A DNA stretch of 64,000 nucleotides, taken from Nibribacter koreensis. GTDB lineage: Bacteria > Bacteroidota > Bacteroidia > Cytophagales > Hymenobacteraceae. Positions 43,004 through 51,580 of the stretch are shown in pieces; position 1 is the stretch's first letter; each line of letters opens with the position of its first letter. Below the pieces are notes generated by a model. The model saw only the letters and a program-made list of their open reading frames with translations, did no database searches and had not been told where the DNA came from. The stretch covers positions 682,001-746,000 of the forward strand of contig NZ_BAABGX010000002.1 of the NCBI RefSeq assembly GCF_039541795.1. The letters are read 5' to 3'. Made by a program: the position numbers and the translations under genes.

Positions 43004-45244
43004 ATGGCAACACTCACCAAACCAATAAAGGGCGCCATCAAAGATACGTTTCCGGTAGAGGGCATGACCTGCGCGGCCTGCGCCGGAAGCGTGGAGTCCA
43101 TGCTCCAGGCCCAGCCCGGCGTGCAGAGCGCGGCCGTGAACTTCGCGGGTAAGACCGTGCTGGTAGAGTATGCCCCAGGCACCGACCTTACCTCTTTGCA
43201 AAAAGCTCTGCAGAGCGTGGGCTATGACCTACTCATCCAGAAAGAAGAAGCCACCCCAGAAGCCCAGCAAGCCCGCGAGCAGGAAGCCTACGCGCAGATC
43301 AAAAGCAAAACCGTTTGGGCCATTCTGCTGTCATTGCCGGTGGCCGTCATAGGCATGTTCTTCCATCACCTGCCCTACGGGAACTGGATCATGCTCGCCC
43401 TCTCCATTCCGGTGGTGTTTTGGTTTGGCCGGAGCTTCTTCATCAACGCATTCAAGCAGGCCAAGCACGGCAAAGCCAACATGGACACGCTGGTGGCCTT
43501 GAGTACCGGCATCGCGTTTCTGTTTAGTGCTTTTAACACCATTTATCCGCAATTTTTCTTAGACCGTGGACTAGAGCCCCACGTGTACTATGAGGCGGCC
43601 ACGGTCATCATCGCGTTCATTCTTTTGGGCAAACTGCTGGAGGAACGGGCCAAGTCCAGAACCTCGGGGGCTATCAAGAAGCTGATGGGCCTGCAACCAA
43701 AATCCGTGAAGGCTTTGCGCAACGGCCAGGAGATAGAACTGCCTATTGAAGAGGTACTGGTGGGCGACGTCCTGATCATCAGGCCCGGAGAGAAGATTCC
43801 CGTGGACGGCAAAGTGCTGAGTGGGACGTCGTATCTGGATGAGAGCATGATCAGCGGCGAACCCATGGCCGTGGAGAAGAACGCGGGAGATCAAGTCTTT
43901 ACTGGCACCATCAACCAGAAAGGCAGTTTGCAGATTACCGCAGAGAAGGTAGGCGCGCAGACGCTGTTGGCCCAAATCATCAAAATGGTGCAGGAGGCGC
44001 AGGGCTCTAAAGCGCCGGTGCAGAAACTGACGGACAAAGTGGCGGGCATCTTCGTGCCGGTGGTGATTGGGATTGCCTTACTCAGTTTTGTGGCCTGGTA
44101 TTTTCTGGGCGGCGACAATGCCACCACGCATGCCTTACTGGCCTTGATTACCGTTTTAATCATTGCCTGTCCTTGTGCTTTGGGACTGGCTACCCCTACC
44201 GCCATCATGGTGGGCGTGGGCCGCGGCGCCGAAAACGGCATCCTCATCAAAGACGCCGAAAGCCTGGAAACCGCCCACAAACTCACTGCCATTGTCCTGG
44301 ACAAAACGGGTACCATCACCAAAGGCAAGCCTGAAGTCACCAACCTCCTCTGGACCTCACCTGCAGAAAAACAGGCAGAATTGGCCGGGATATTGTTGGC
44401 CATGGAAAACCAAAGCGAGCACCCCTTAGCCGAGGCCGTGTCCAAGCACCTGACCGCTGAGGGAATCAAAGCAGTCACGTTAGAACAGTTTGAAAGCGTG
44501 ACCGGACGCGGCGTGCAGGCAACGTACCAAGGACAGACCTACTGGCTGGGCAATGAAAAGCTGATGCAAGAAAACAACCTGCGTTTTTCACCTGATTTAC
44601 AGGAAACAGCCCAAATGCTAAAAGCCGAGGCCAAGACCGTGGTTTACGCCGCCACGCAAGGTGAGGTAGTAGCGCTCATTGCCATCGCCGATGCCATCAA
44701 AGACACCTCACACCAAGCCGTGCAGGAGTTGCAAAGTCTAGGCTTACAAGTCTACATGCTCACCGGTGACAATTCTCAAACGGCCGCCGCAGTGGCCAAG
44801 CAGGTAGGTTTGCAACACTACAAAGCCGAGGTGATGCCGCAAGACAAAGCCGATTTCATAACAGAACTGCAGGCGCAAGGGCATGTAGTGGGCATGGTGG
44901 GTGACGGCATCAATGATTCGCAGGCGCTGGCGCTGGCAGACGTGGGCATTGCCATGGGCCGCGGCACCGACATTGCCATGGACGTAGCCAAAGTCACGCT
45001 CATGCACTCAGACCTCAGCGCCATCGCCAAGGCCATCAAGCTGAGCAAAGCCACGGTGCGCACCATCCATCAGAACTTGTTCTGGGCTTTCATTTACAAC
45101 GTGATTGGCATCCCGGTAGCCGCTGGTTTGCTATACCCTATCTGGGGCTTCTTGCTGGACCCCATGCTGGCGGGCGCAGCCATGGCCTTGAGCTCGGTAT
45201 CCGTGGTGACCAACAGTTTGCGCCTCCGTTCGTTAAAACTATAA
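43004..45244 (+). CDS. copA: Copper-translocating P1B-type ATPase
   Basis: 746 aa, inner-membrane Cu(I) exporter. One N-terminal HMA domain (VEGMTCAACAGSVESMLQ, residues 14-31), eight membrane helices, transmembrane metal site ACPCALGLATP near 390, phosphorylation loop LDKTGTITKG, P1B-specific SEHP motif and GDGINDSQALALADVGIAMG. CPC and the HMA CxxC indicate Cu(I)/Ag(I). A stretch at 44582-44619 encoding RFSPDLQETAQ resembles the 38-bp repeat. Followed by an HMA chaperone gene. Confidence 0.95.
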   Translation: MATLTKPIKGAIKDTFPVEGMTCAACAGSVESMLQAQPGVQSAAVNFAGKTVLVEYAPGTDLTSLQKALQSVGYDLLIQKEEATPEAQQAREQEAYAQIKSKTVWAILLSLPVAVIGMFFHHLPYGNWIMLALSIPVVFWFGRSFFINAFKQAKHGKANMDTLVALSTGIAFLFSAFNTIYPQFFLDRGLEPHVYYEAATVIIAFILLGKLLEERAKSRTSGAIKKLMGLQPKSVKALRNGQEIELPIEEVLVGDVLIIRPGEKIPVDGKVLSGTSYLDESMISGEPMAVEKNAGDQVFTGTINQKGSLQITAEKVGAQTLLAQIIKMVQEAQGSKAPVQKLTDKVAGIFVPVVIGIALLSFVAWYFLGGDNATTHALLALITVLIIACPCALGLATPTAIMVGVGRGAENGILIKDAESLETAHKLTAIVLDKTGTITKGKPEVTNLLWTSPAEKQAELAGILLAMENQSEHPLAEAVSKHLTAEGIKAVTLEQFESVTGRGVQATYQGQTYWLGNEKLMQENNLRFSPDLQETAQMLKAEAKTVVYAATQGEVVALIAIADAIKDTSHQAVQELQSLGLQVYMLTGDNSQTAAAVAKQVGLQHYKAEVMPQDKADFITELQAQGHVVGMVGDGINDSQALALADVGIAMGRGTDIAMDVAKVTLMHSDLSAIAKAIKLSKATVRTIHQNLFWAFIYNVIGIPVAAGLLYPIWGFLLDPMLAGAAMALSSVSVVTNSLRLRSLKL

Positions 45245-45280
45245 GGCGTTGCTGGTTATTCGTTGTTTGTAAATCGAGGT

Positions 45281-45318
45281 CGTTTTTGGCCTCTTTTCTG
45301 GGAAATAGGCCAAAAACA
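45281..45318 (+). repeat. 38-bp palindromic repeat
   Basis: CGTTTTTGGCCTCTTTTCTG then GGAAATAGGCCAAAAACA; between copA and a tandem group of short hairpins. Confidence 0.9.
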
Positions 45319-45328
45319 AACTAACTCT

Positions 45329-45446
45329 CCCGCAAGTTGATAGCTTGCGGGTAGGAATGCCGCAAGTTTTCAACTTGCGTATTAGAATCGTATAGTGACG
45401 CAAGTTGACAACTTGCCCTCATGGGTAGCTCCAAGTCACAGACTTG
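45329..45446. repeat. Four tandem short palindromes (GCAAGTT...AACTTGC family)
   Basis: CCCGCAAGTTGATAGCTTGC plus GGG (45329-45351), CGCAAGTTTTCAACTTGCG (45361-45379), CGCAAGTTGACAACTTGC (45399-45416) and CAAGTCACAGACTTG (45432-45446). Four related hairpins within 118 bp between copA and the HMA protein gene; the last ends 33 nt before the ATG. Spacing (10-20 nt) and unequal length rule out a CRISPR array. Confidence 0.75.
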
Positions 45447-45479
45447 AAGCATAAAATCTTACTTTATAATTATAAACAG

Positions 45480-45692
45480 ATGAGCACTCAGAAATTTAAG
45501 ACCAATATCAAGTGTGGCGGATGTATCAGTACTGTCACGCCTATCCTTGACAAGACCCCCGGCATATATTCTTGGGAGGTAGACACCAACTCACCAGACA
45601 AGGTGCTGACCGTAGAAGGCGACGCCACCTCAGAGGCCGTGATTCTGGCAGTAGAATTAGCTGGCTTCACGGCGGTTGAAATAGACGACTAA
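45480..45692 (+). CDS. HMA-domain metal chaperone (CopZ-like)
   Basis: 70-aa single HMA domain: MSTQKFKTNIKCGGCISTVT with the metal pair CGGC at residues 12-15, and a regular beta-alpha-beta-beta-alpha-beta pattern ending AGFTAVEIDD. The Met two before the first Cys in typical CopZ is replaced by Ile-Lys. Position after copA suggests delivery of Cu(I) to the ATPase. ATG 45480 chosen; upstream frame reads through hairpin DNA. Confidence 0.85.
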   Translation: MSTQKFKTNIKCGGCISTVTPILDKTPGIYSWEVDTNSPDKVLTVEGDATSEAVILAVELAGFTAVEIDD

Positions 45693-45705
45693 TCTCTCCT
45701 GCCTA

Positions 45706-45749
45706 AAAACAGAAAGGCCGCTCTACCTGTAGAGCGGCCTTTCTGTTTT
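45706..45749. terminator. Convergent intrinsic terminator
   Basis: AAAACAGAAAGGCCGCTCTA/TAGAGCGGCCTTTCTGTTTT, about 21-bp near-perfect stem. Ends the HMA gene on the plus strand and the Ca2+-ATPase gene on the minus strand. Confidence 0.92.
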
Positions 45750-45763
45750 AGTAACTCTTGTGA

Positions 45764-48418
45764 CTACTTGACTAATTGCTTTTTCTCTGAGGCCCATGGC
45801 GTGAGCTTCCAGATTTCCATGAGGGCCACGGCACCCAAAGCCAGCCCGGCGGCTATCTTCCATTCGTCCCAGCCAAAGTCCGTAGGAATTGAGAAGATTT
45901 CGCGTACGCCTGGCAGCACCGTCAAGCCATATAGGCCAAAACACAGCAACACCGCCCCCAGCACGTATTTGTTTTCAAAGAAACCGGCCCCAAACGCAGT
46001 CTGGGTGTTAGAACGAGCGGCAAAGGTCTGCAGCGTACGGGCCAGAATCAAGGTGGTAAAGGCCATGGCGATGCTCATCTCCGGGGACTGCTGCAAGCCC
46101 AGCCACTGTGACACAATCACGGCCGCACCAATCAAGACCCCACGCGCAATCACAGATTTCATCATGCCACCGGCAAAAATCCCTTCGTTGATGTCACGCG
46201 GCTTGCGGCGCATCACATTGGGCTCTGCCTTCTCCATGCCCAGCGCAATGGCCGGCAATGAGTCATTTAAAAGGTTGATGAACAGCAATTGAATAGGATT
46301 GAACGGATTGACCCAGTCCAGCGCCAGCGCAAACAGAATGGCAATAATAGCGCCCAAGTTACCGGCAAACAGATAGGCAATGGCTTTCTTGATGTTGTCA
46401 AACACCGTCCTCCCCACGGCCACGGCACTCACAATAGACACAAAATTGTCATCTGTGAGAATCATGGCCGAGGCATCTTTGGCCACGTCGGTGCCGCTGC
46501 CCATGGCCACGCCAATGTCCGCTTGTTTGAGGGCGGGGGCGTCGTTTACGCCGTCGCCGGTCATGGCTGTGATTTTGCCTTTTCGTTGCCAGGCGCGCAC
46601 AATCCGTATCTTATTCTCCGGCGAAACGCGGGCGTACACAGAGATTCTTTCCAGCTGCTGGTCCAGTTCCTCTTCAGACAGATCATCCAGTTCCTGCCCC
46701 GTCAAGGCGATGTCCTTTTCTTTCATCAAACCAATCTGCCGGGCAATGGCCTGAGCGGTGGTCTTATGGTCGCCGGTGATCATGACGGCCTTGATGCCCG
46801 CTTTTCTGGCTTCCTCAATAGAGTCAAATACTTCCTCGCGCGGCGGGTCTATCATGGCTTTCAGGCCCACCAACACCAGGTCCTGCTCATCCTCAAACGT
46901 AACGCCCCCAGAGGTAAACAAGGGCTTGTACCCGAAAGCCAGCACGCGCAGCGCCCGGTCAGAGAACTCTTCAATCTGCTGCCGGATGCCGTCCAGCAGT
47001 TCTTCTGTGACAGATTGTTCTTCACCGTTGACCAGTATGCGGCTACATCTGCCCAACACCACGTCTGGTCCACCTTTGGTCAGGAGCATGCGCTGTCCGT
47101 CAATGGTGTGCACGGTAGACATGAGCTTGCGGTCCGAGTCAAAAGGCAGTTCGGTCTCACGGGGAAATTCTCTTCTTAGCTTGGCATAGGGTTGCCGTTT
47201 CTCATTGCTGTAGGCAATGAGCGCTACCTCAGTAGGGTCGCCTAGTTCAGCGCCGTCTTGGTTGATGTGGGCGTCATTGCACAATACCGCTACTTGCATA
47301 AGCCACCGTTCAGAGACCGACCATTGCTCTGGATGGTTGGCAAACTGGTCCTCTGATTGACCGGGCAGGAAAGAGTCTACCACCGTCATTTTGTTCTGGG
47401 TGAGCGTACCGGTTTTGTCTGTGCAGATGACGCTGGTAGAGCCCAGGGTTTCTACGGCGGGCAGTTTACGAATGATGGCATGGCGGCGGGCCATTTTATG
47501 CGTGCCCACGGCCAGCACGATGGTGACAATAGAAGAAAGCGCTTCTGGAATGGCGGCTACGGCCACGGCCACGGCAAACATGAAGGCTTTGAGCAGTGCC
47601 CCGGTCATGTCTTGAGTCTCTGTACCAGTCCAGACCCTGAACGCCTCCACCCCGAAGATAAGAATACAGAGCGCCAGAATCACCCAGCCTAAACGCTTAC
47701 TAAACGTAGCGAGCTTGCGCTGCAGTGGTGTTTGCTTGGCCTCTGCCGATGCCAGCAGACCGGCAATTTTTCCTATCTCGGTTTTCTCGGCGGTAGCCGT
47801 GACCACAAAATTACCACGCCCATAAACGACCAGTGCGCCGCTGTACACCATGTTTTTGCGGTCGCCTAAGGGAGATTCTCCCGTGATGGGATCTGTATGT
47901 TTTTCTACGGGTTCAGACTCGCCGGTGAGCATGCCCTCATTTACCCGCAAAGAACTGCTCTCCAGCACGCGCCCATCGGCGGCCACGTAGTCGCCGGCCT
48001 CTAGGGTTACCACGTCGCCGGGCACCAGCTCACGCGCCGCCATGGTTTGTTTTACGCCGTCACGCAGTACTTTGGCAGACGGCGCCGTCATCTGCCTAAG
48101 CGCGTCCAGGGCACCTTCGGCCTTTTTGGTCTGCACCACGCCCACCACCGCATTAAGTAGCACTACGGCAAAGATGATGACGGCTTCCATGACCTCACCC
48201 AAGGCCAACTGTACCAAGGCCGCCAGCAAAAGCACCACCACCATGGGGTCTTTGAAGGTTTCCAGAATCAGTTTCCAGACAGGATCACGGTCGGCTTCCT
48301 TCAGCTCATTGTAGCCGGCCGTCTGCAACCGTTGCTGTGCCTCTGCCGAAGTGAGTCCCTGCGCCGTTGCGTTGAATTCTTGTAAGACGTCTTGAACGGA
48401 CTGCTGATATGATTCCAT
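45764..48418 (-). CDS. Cation-transporting P-type ATPase (Ca2+-type, P2)
   Basis: 884 aa. Cation_ATPase_N start (YQQSVQDVLQEFNATAQGLT), actuator TGESEPVEK, phosphorylation loop ICTDKTGTLTQNKMTVVDSF near residue 320, hinge MTGDGVNDAPALKQADIGVA and a C-terminal six-helix membrane part. The M4 motif reads VAAIPEALSSIV, as in bacterial SERCA/PMCA relatives. No HMA or CPC motif, so not a copper pump. Probably Ca2+ (or Mn2+) export. Monocistronic, convergent with the copper cluster. Confidence 0.92.
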   Translation of the reverse strand: MESYQQSVQDVLQEFNATAQGLTSAEAQQRLQTAGYNELKEADRDPVWKLILETFKDPMVVVLLLAALVQLALGEVMEAVIIFAVVLLNAVVGVVQTKKAEGALDALRQMTAPSAKVLRDGVKQTMAARELVPGDVVTLEAGDYVAADGRVLESSSLRVNEGMLTGESEPVEKHTDPITGESPLGDRKNMVYSGALVVYGRGNFVVTATAEKTEIGKIAGLLASAEAKQTPLQRKLATFSKRLGWVILALCILIFGVEAFRVWTGTETQDMTGALLKAFMFAVAVAVAAIPEALSSIVTIVLAVGTHKMARRHAIIRKLPAVETLGSTSVICTDKTGTLTQNKMTVVDSFLPGQSEDQFANHPEQWSVSERWLMQVAVLCNDAHINQDGAELGDPTEVALIAYSNEKRQPYAKLRREFPRETELPFDSDRKLMSTVHTIDGQRMLLTKGGPDVVLGRCSRILVNGEEQSVTEELLDGIRQQIEEFSDRALRVLAFGYKPLFTSGGVTFEDEQDLVLVGLKAMIDPPREEVFDSIEEARKAGIKAVMITGDHKTTAQAIARQIGLMKEKDIALTGQELDDLSEEELDQQLERISVYARVSPENKIRIVRAWQRKGKITAMTGDGVNDAPALKQADIGVAMGSGTDVAKDASAMILTDDNFVSIVSAVAVGRTVFDNIKKAIAYLFAGNLGAIIAILFALALDWVNPFNPIQLLFINLLNDSLPAIALGMEKAEPNVMRRKPRDINEGIFAGGMMKSVIARGVLIGAAVIVSQWLGLQQSPEMSIAMAFTTLILARTLQTFAARSNTQTAFGAGFFENKYVLGAVLLCFGLYGLTVLPGVREIFSIPTDFGWDEWKIAAGLALGAVALMEIWKLTPWASEKKQLVK

Positions 48419-48660
48419 GGGTTTGCGTTGCGGGTGATTGAGATTTTCTACTGACTAAGTCTTCCTGCTGCTGTCCTCACTCTAGACGAAGGCAATTGTT
48501 TGCTCTACCTAGTGGCTACAGTCAAAACCAACAATCCCTTTTACTTGTTTAAACCAAGCGGGTTAAGTCTGGCAATGGCTTTCGCAGAAAATTACGTCAG
48601 GATTCTCTTTAGCAGGCACTCTTTACAACCAGTAGACAATCAACCTGTCCCGCAAAGAAA

Positions 48661-48951
48661 TCAAGCTTCTAACAAAGCCGTCATCCTCGCTTCTGCCCTG
48701 GAGGCCACAAACTCAATCACGCGCACGGCGGCCAGATCCTGGTACACAAAGGGATCTTCTTCCATCAGCGCTTCTACCTCTGCTTTGCTAGAAGCTTTGC
48801 AGAAGATGAGGCCGCCGTCACGTGGAACCTTGCGCCCCGAGGCCAGGAACTTGCCCTGCCCGTAGTACTTCTCCAGAAAGGCCATGTGCTCGGCCATGAA
48901 GGGTTCAACCTCAGTAAGGGCTACTTTGTAAGTAAGTTCTATGATAAACAT
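48661..48951 (-). CDS. YciI family protein
   Basis: 96 aa with the dimeric alpha-beta ferredoxin-like YciI pattern: MFIIELTYKVALTEVEPFMA, the His in AEHMAFLEKYYGQGKFLASG and DPFVYQDLAAVRVIEF. Function of most YciI proteins is not established. Between two intergenic gaps; probably monocistronic. Confidence 0.88.
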   Translation of the reverse strand: MFIIELTYKVALTEVEPFMAEHMAFLEKYYGQGKFLASGRKVPRDGGLIFCKASSKAEVEALMEEDPFVYQDLAAVRVIEFVASRAEARMTALLEA

Positions 48952-48992
48952 ACAGTGTGTTTTGATGGATGGACAAAGCTAACCGTTCTCTC

Positions 48993-49030
48993 CGTTTTTG
49001 GCCTACTTTCTGAAAAACAGGCCAAAAACG
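48993..49030 (+). repeat. 38-bp palindromic repeat
   Basis: CGTTTTTGGCCTACTTTCTG then AAAAACAGGCCAAAAACG; upstream of the YciI gene. Confidence 0.9.
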
Positions 49031-49080
49031 AATTTTAGATAGTTGTATCTCCTCTGAAGAACCTAAAAAATAGTGCAGAC

Positions 49081-49160
49081 CATGGCGCAAGCGTCCGCTT
49101 GTGTCCGCACGCATTCCAGATCAACAATGCGTGCGGACACAAGCGCACGCTTGCGCCATG
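49081..49160. repeat. 80-nt near-perfect inverted repeat
   Basis: Left arm 49081-49115 and right arm 49126-49160 are 35 nt each with one mismatch and a 10-nt loop (CCAGATCAAC). Arms begin CATGGCGCAAGCGTCCGCTT. A lone arm occurs at 29721-29751. Much longer than a terminator and lacking a T-tract; looks like a two-copy inverted insertion of one mobile short unit. Confidence 0.85.
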
Positions 49161-49217
49161 CAGACCATCGAACTCAATCCAAGGCTATGCTGTTTTCCTC
49201 TCACTTGTACACAAGGT

Positions 49218-49255
49218 TGTTTTTAGGCTGATTTCCCTAAAACAAGCTAAAAATG
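49218..49255 (+). repeat. 38-bp palindromic repeat (diverged)
   Basis: TGTTTTTAGGCTGATTTCCC then TAAAACAAGCTAAAAATG. The ATG at its 3' end (49253) is in frame with the radical SAM gene but lies upstream of the promoter box, so it is not the likely start. Confidence 0.85.
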
Positions 49256-49306
49256 CATTTCACCCCGACTCAGGACTCTGAACTCAAGACTCAGAACTCT
49301 TTCTTG

Positions 49307-49314
49307 TATCTTTG
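49307..49314 (+). promoter_or_regulatory. -7 promoter box of the radical SAM gene
   Basis: TATCTTTG, ending 7 nt before the first in-frame TTG (49322) and 16 nt before the second (49331), implying a very short leader or leaderless mRNA. Confidence 0.5.
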
Positions 49315-49321
49315 CACAAAT

Positions 49322-51538
49322 TTGATTCCCTTGACGCATTCGCCCAAAATCTTGCTCATCACGCCGCCGCTCACGCAGTTGAACACGCCGTACCCGGCTA
49401 CTGCCTACATCAAAGGCTTTCTGCGCGGACGCGGGTTTGACGTCACGCAGGCAGACTTCGGGTTGGAGTTGGTGCTTCGGCTGTTCTCCAGGAAAGGATT
49501 GAACCAAGTGTTTCAGGCCATTCTGGAGGGCACCTATGAGTTGTCAGACAACAGCCAGCGCATGTTGCGGCTACGCAGGTCGTACCTGGACACCATTGAG
49601 CCGGTCATCAAGTTTTTACAAGGCCGGGATAGCACCTTGGCGCACCCTATTGCCATGGGCTCCTTCTTGCCAGAGGCCAGCCGTTTTTTGCAATTGGCAG
49701 ATTTGGAGGAAGCCTTCGGGACGATGGGCATCTCAGACAAAGCCCGTCACCTGGCTACGCTGTACTTAGAGGACCTGGCGGATTTAATCAAGGAGACTGT
49801 TTGTCCGCACTTCGGGTTTAGCCGCTACGCCGACAAGCTGGCCATGAGCGCCACGTCCTTTGACCCGCTGGAGAATGAGTTGCAGACTTCGCCCAACCTG
49901 GTGGACCAAATGCTATTGGACATTTTGGATGAGCGCCTGCAGGAAGTCCAGCCCGACGTAGTGGGTTTCTCGGTGCCTTTCCCGGGCAATTTGTACGGCG
50001 CCTTGCGTCTGGCCCAGCTCATTAAACAGAAGTACCCGCACATCAAAACCTTGATGGGCGGCGGCTACCCTAACACAGAACTCAGGACCCTGCGCGAGCC
50101 GCGGGTGTTCAACTACATAGATTTTATCACGCTGGATGACGGCGAAGGCCCTTGGCTCAAGTTGCTGGAGTATTTCCAAAGCCAGCGGAGCGGAGAGCAA
50201 CTGCAACGCACCTTCCTGCTCCAAAACGGCGAGGTCCAATACATCAACGGTGCCGCGGATGCCGATATTCCGCACGCCGAGGTAGGCACGCCGGATTACA
50301 GCGATTTAAAAATCCATGAATACCTGAGCGTGGTGGAAGTGCTCAATCCCATGCACCGCCTCTGGAGTGACGGCCGCTGGAACAAGCTCACCATCGCGCA
50401 TGGCTGCTACTGGAAACGCTGCTCCTTCTGCGACATCACCTTAGACTATATTTCGCGCTATGAGACTGCGCCGGCTACTTTGCTGGTGGACCGCATTGAG
50501 CAGATTATTGCGCAGACCGGCCAGACCGGTTTCCACTTTGTGGACGAGGCCGCGCCTCCCCTCGCCTTGCGTGACTTGGCCATTGAGCTGTTGCGCCGAG
50601 GCGTCAAGATTACCTGGTGGGGCAACATCCGGTTCGAGAAAACCTTCAGTGCAGACCTTTGCCGCTTACTCGCGGAGAGCGGTTGCATAGCCGTGTCGGG
50701 GGGCTTGGAAGTGGCCTCTGATAGATTGCTGGCGAAGATGGAAAAAGGCGTGAGCATTGCCCAAGTGGCGAGAGTGACGCGTGATTTCACCGCCGCCGGT
50801 ATCATGGTGCACGCGTATTTGATGTACGGCTTCCCGACGCAGACTGCGCAAGAGACCATGGATTCTCTGGAAGTGGTGCGCCAGTTGTTTGAGCAGAACG
50901 TGATTCAGAGTGGCTACTGGCACCGGTTCTCCATGACCGCGCACAGCCCCGTGGGCAAGAACCCCGAGAAATATGGCGTTGTGAAAGTAGGCCCAGAGCC
51001 GGGCTTGTTCGCGGACAATGACCTGTGGCACGAGGACCCGCAAGGCGCCGACCATGAACTTTACGGCCCTGGACTGGCCAAGGCCCTCTATAACTTCATG
51101 CACGGCATTGGGCTGGAAGAGCCGCTTTCCTTTTGGTTTGATTTCAAGGTGCCTCGCGCCTCGCACCCAAAGAACATGATTGCCCAAGCGGTAGAAGCCA
51201 TCGGTAAACCAGATTCTGAGAAGCAGAACCTGCGGGTGCTGTGGTTGGGTAATGCGCCAGAGATAAAAGTGGAAATGAAGACCAAGAAAGGCCGCACGTT
51301 CCACAACGCCCTGCTCACCTTCACCGAGAAAACCGAGGAGTACGAAATCAAGACCTCGCCAGAGGTGGGGCAATGGCTCCATACTTGGCTTACGCGCTTA
51401 TCTGAAGACTACGGCACCAAGTTCCTGCTCAAAGACCTGGCCGCTGATTACCCCGAAGACCAGCCCTTCACCTTCCAGGAATTCCTGATTACGGACACGT
51501 GGCTGGACTTGCGCGAGCGGGGTCTGTTGGTGGTATAA
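49322..51538 (+). CDS. B12-binding-type radical SAM protein
   Basis: About 738 aa. An N-terminal region with cobalamin-binding-domain character (KILLITPPLTQLNTPYPATA; IKTLMGGGYPNTELRTLREP) precedes the radical SAM core with cluster motif GCYWKRCSFCDITLDY, spaced C-x4-C-x2-C, near residue 365. A C-terminal region follows without a recognised motif. Such proteins commonly act in methyl transfer or lipid/cofactor modification; the substrate is not evident. No in-frame ATG lies between the promoter box and the conserved N-terminus, so TTG at 49322 or 49331 is preferred. Confidence 0.85.
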   Translation: MIPLTHSPKILLITPPLTQLNTPYPATAYIKGFLRGRGFDVTQADFGLELVLRLFSRKGLNQVFQAILEGTYELSDNSQRMLRLRRSYLDTIEPVIKFLQGRDSTLAHPIAMGSFLPEASRFLQLADLEEAFGTMGISDKARHLATLYLEDLADLIKETVCPHFGFSRYADKLAMSATSFDPLENELQTSPNLVDQMLLDILDERLQEVQPDVVGFSVPFPGNLYGALRLAQLIKQKYPHIKTLMGGGYPNTELRTLREPRVFNYIDFITLDDGEGPWLKLLEYFQSQRSGEQLQRTFLLQNGEVQYINGAADADIPHAEVGTPDYSDLKIHEYLSVVEVLNPMHRLWSDGRWNKLTIAHGCYWKRCSFCDITLDYISRYETAPATLLVDRIEQIIAQTGQTGFHFVDEAAPPLALRDLAIELLRRGVKITWWGNIRFEKTFSADLCRLLAESGCIAVSGGLEVASDRLLAKMEKGVSIAQVARVTRDFTAAGIMVHAYLMYGFPTQTAQETMDSLEVVRQLFEQNVIQSGYWHRFSMTAHSPVGKNPEKYGVVKVGPEPGLFADNDLWHEDPQGADHELYGPGLAKALYNFMHGIGLEEPLSFWFDFKVPRASHPKNMIAQAVEAIGKPDSEKQNLRVLWLGNAPEIKVEMKTKKGRTFHNALLTFTEKTEEYEIKTSPEVGQWLHTWLTRLSEDYGTKFLLKDLAADYPEDQPFTFQEFLITDTWLDLRERGLLVV

Positions 51539-51539
51539 G

Positions 51540-51577
51540 CATTTTTGGCCTGTTTTCCAGAAATCAGGCCAAAAACG
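51540..51577. repeat. 38-bp palindromic repeat
   Basis: CATTTTTGGCCTGTTTTCCA then GAAATCAGGCCAAAAACG; fills the 42-nt gap between two convergent genes almost exactly. Confidence 0.92.
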
Positions 51578-51580
51578 GCC

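Larger units (their letters stand above)
48952..49321. other. 370-nt repeat-rich gap
   Basis: Contains two 38-bp palindromes (48993, 49218) flanking the large 80-nt inverted repeat (49081-49160), then a run of near-direct GACTC repeats (49268-49299) and a promoter box. No gene. Confidence 0.75.

Noticed and set aside
45329..45446. Possible CRISPR array before the HMA gene
   Set aside because: Repeats are palindromes of different lengths (15-23 bp) with 10-20 nt spacing and no cas gene; does not fit an array.
46289..47179. 296-codon plus-strand ORF opposite the Ca2+-type ATPase gene
   Set aside because: Antisense shadow of a conserved P-type ATPase; His/Gln-rich composition is what reverse frames of GC-rich genes give.
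50666..51382. 238-codon minus-strand ORF opposite the radical SAM gene
   Set aside because: Antisense shadow; no motif and no independent promoter.
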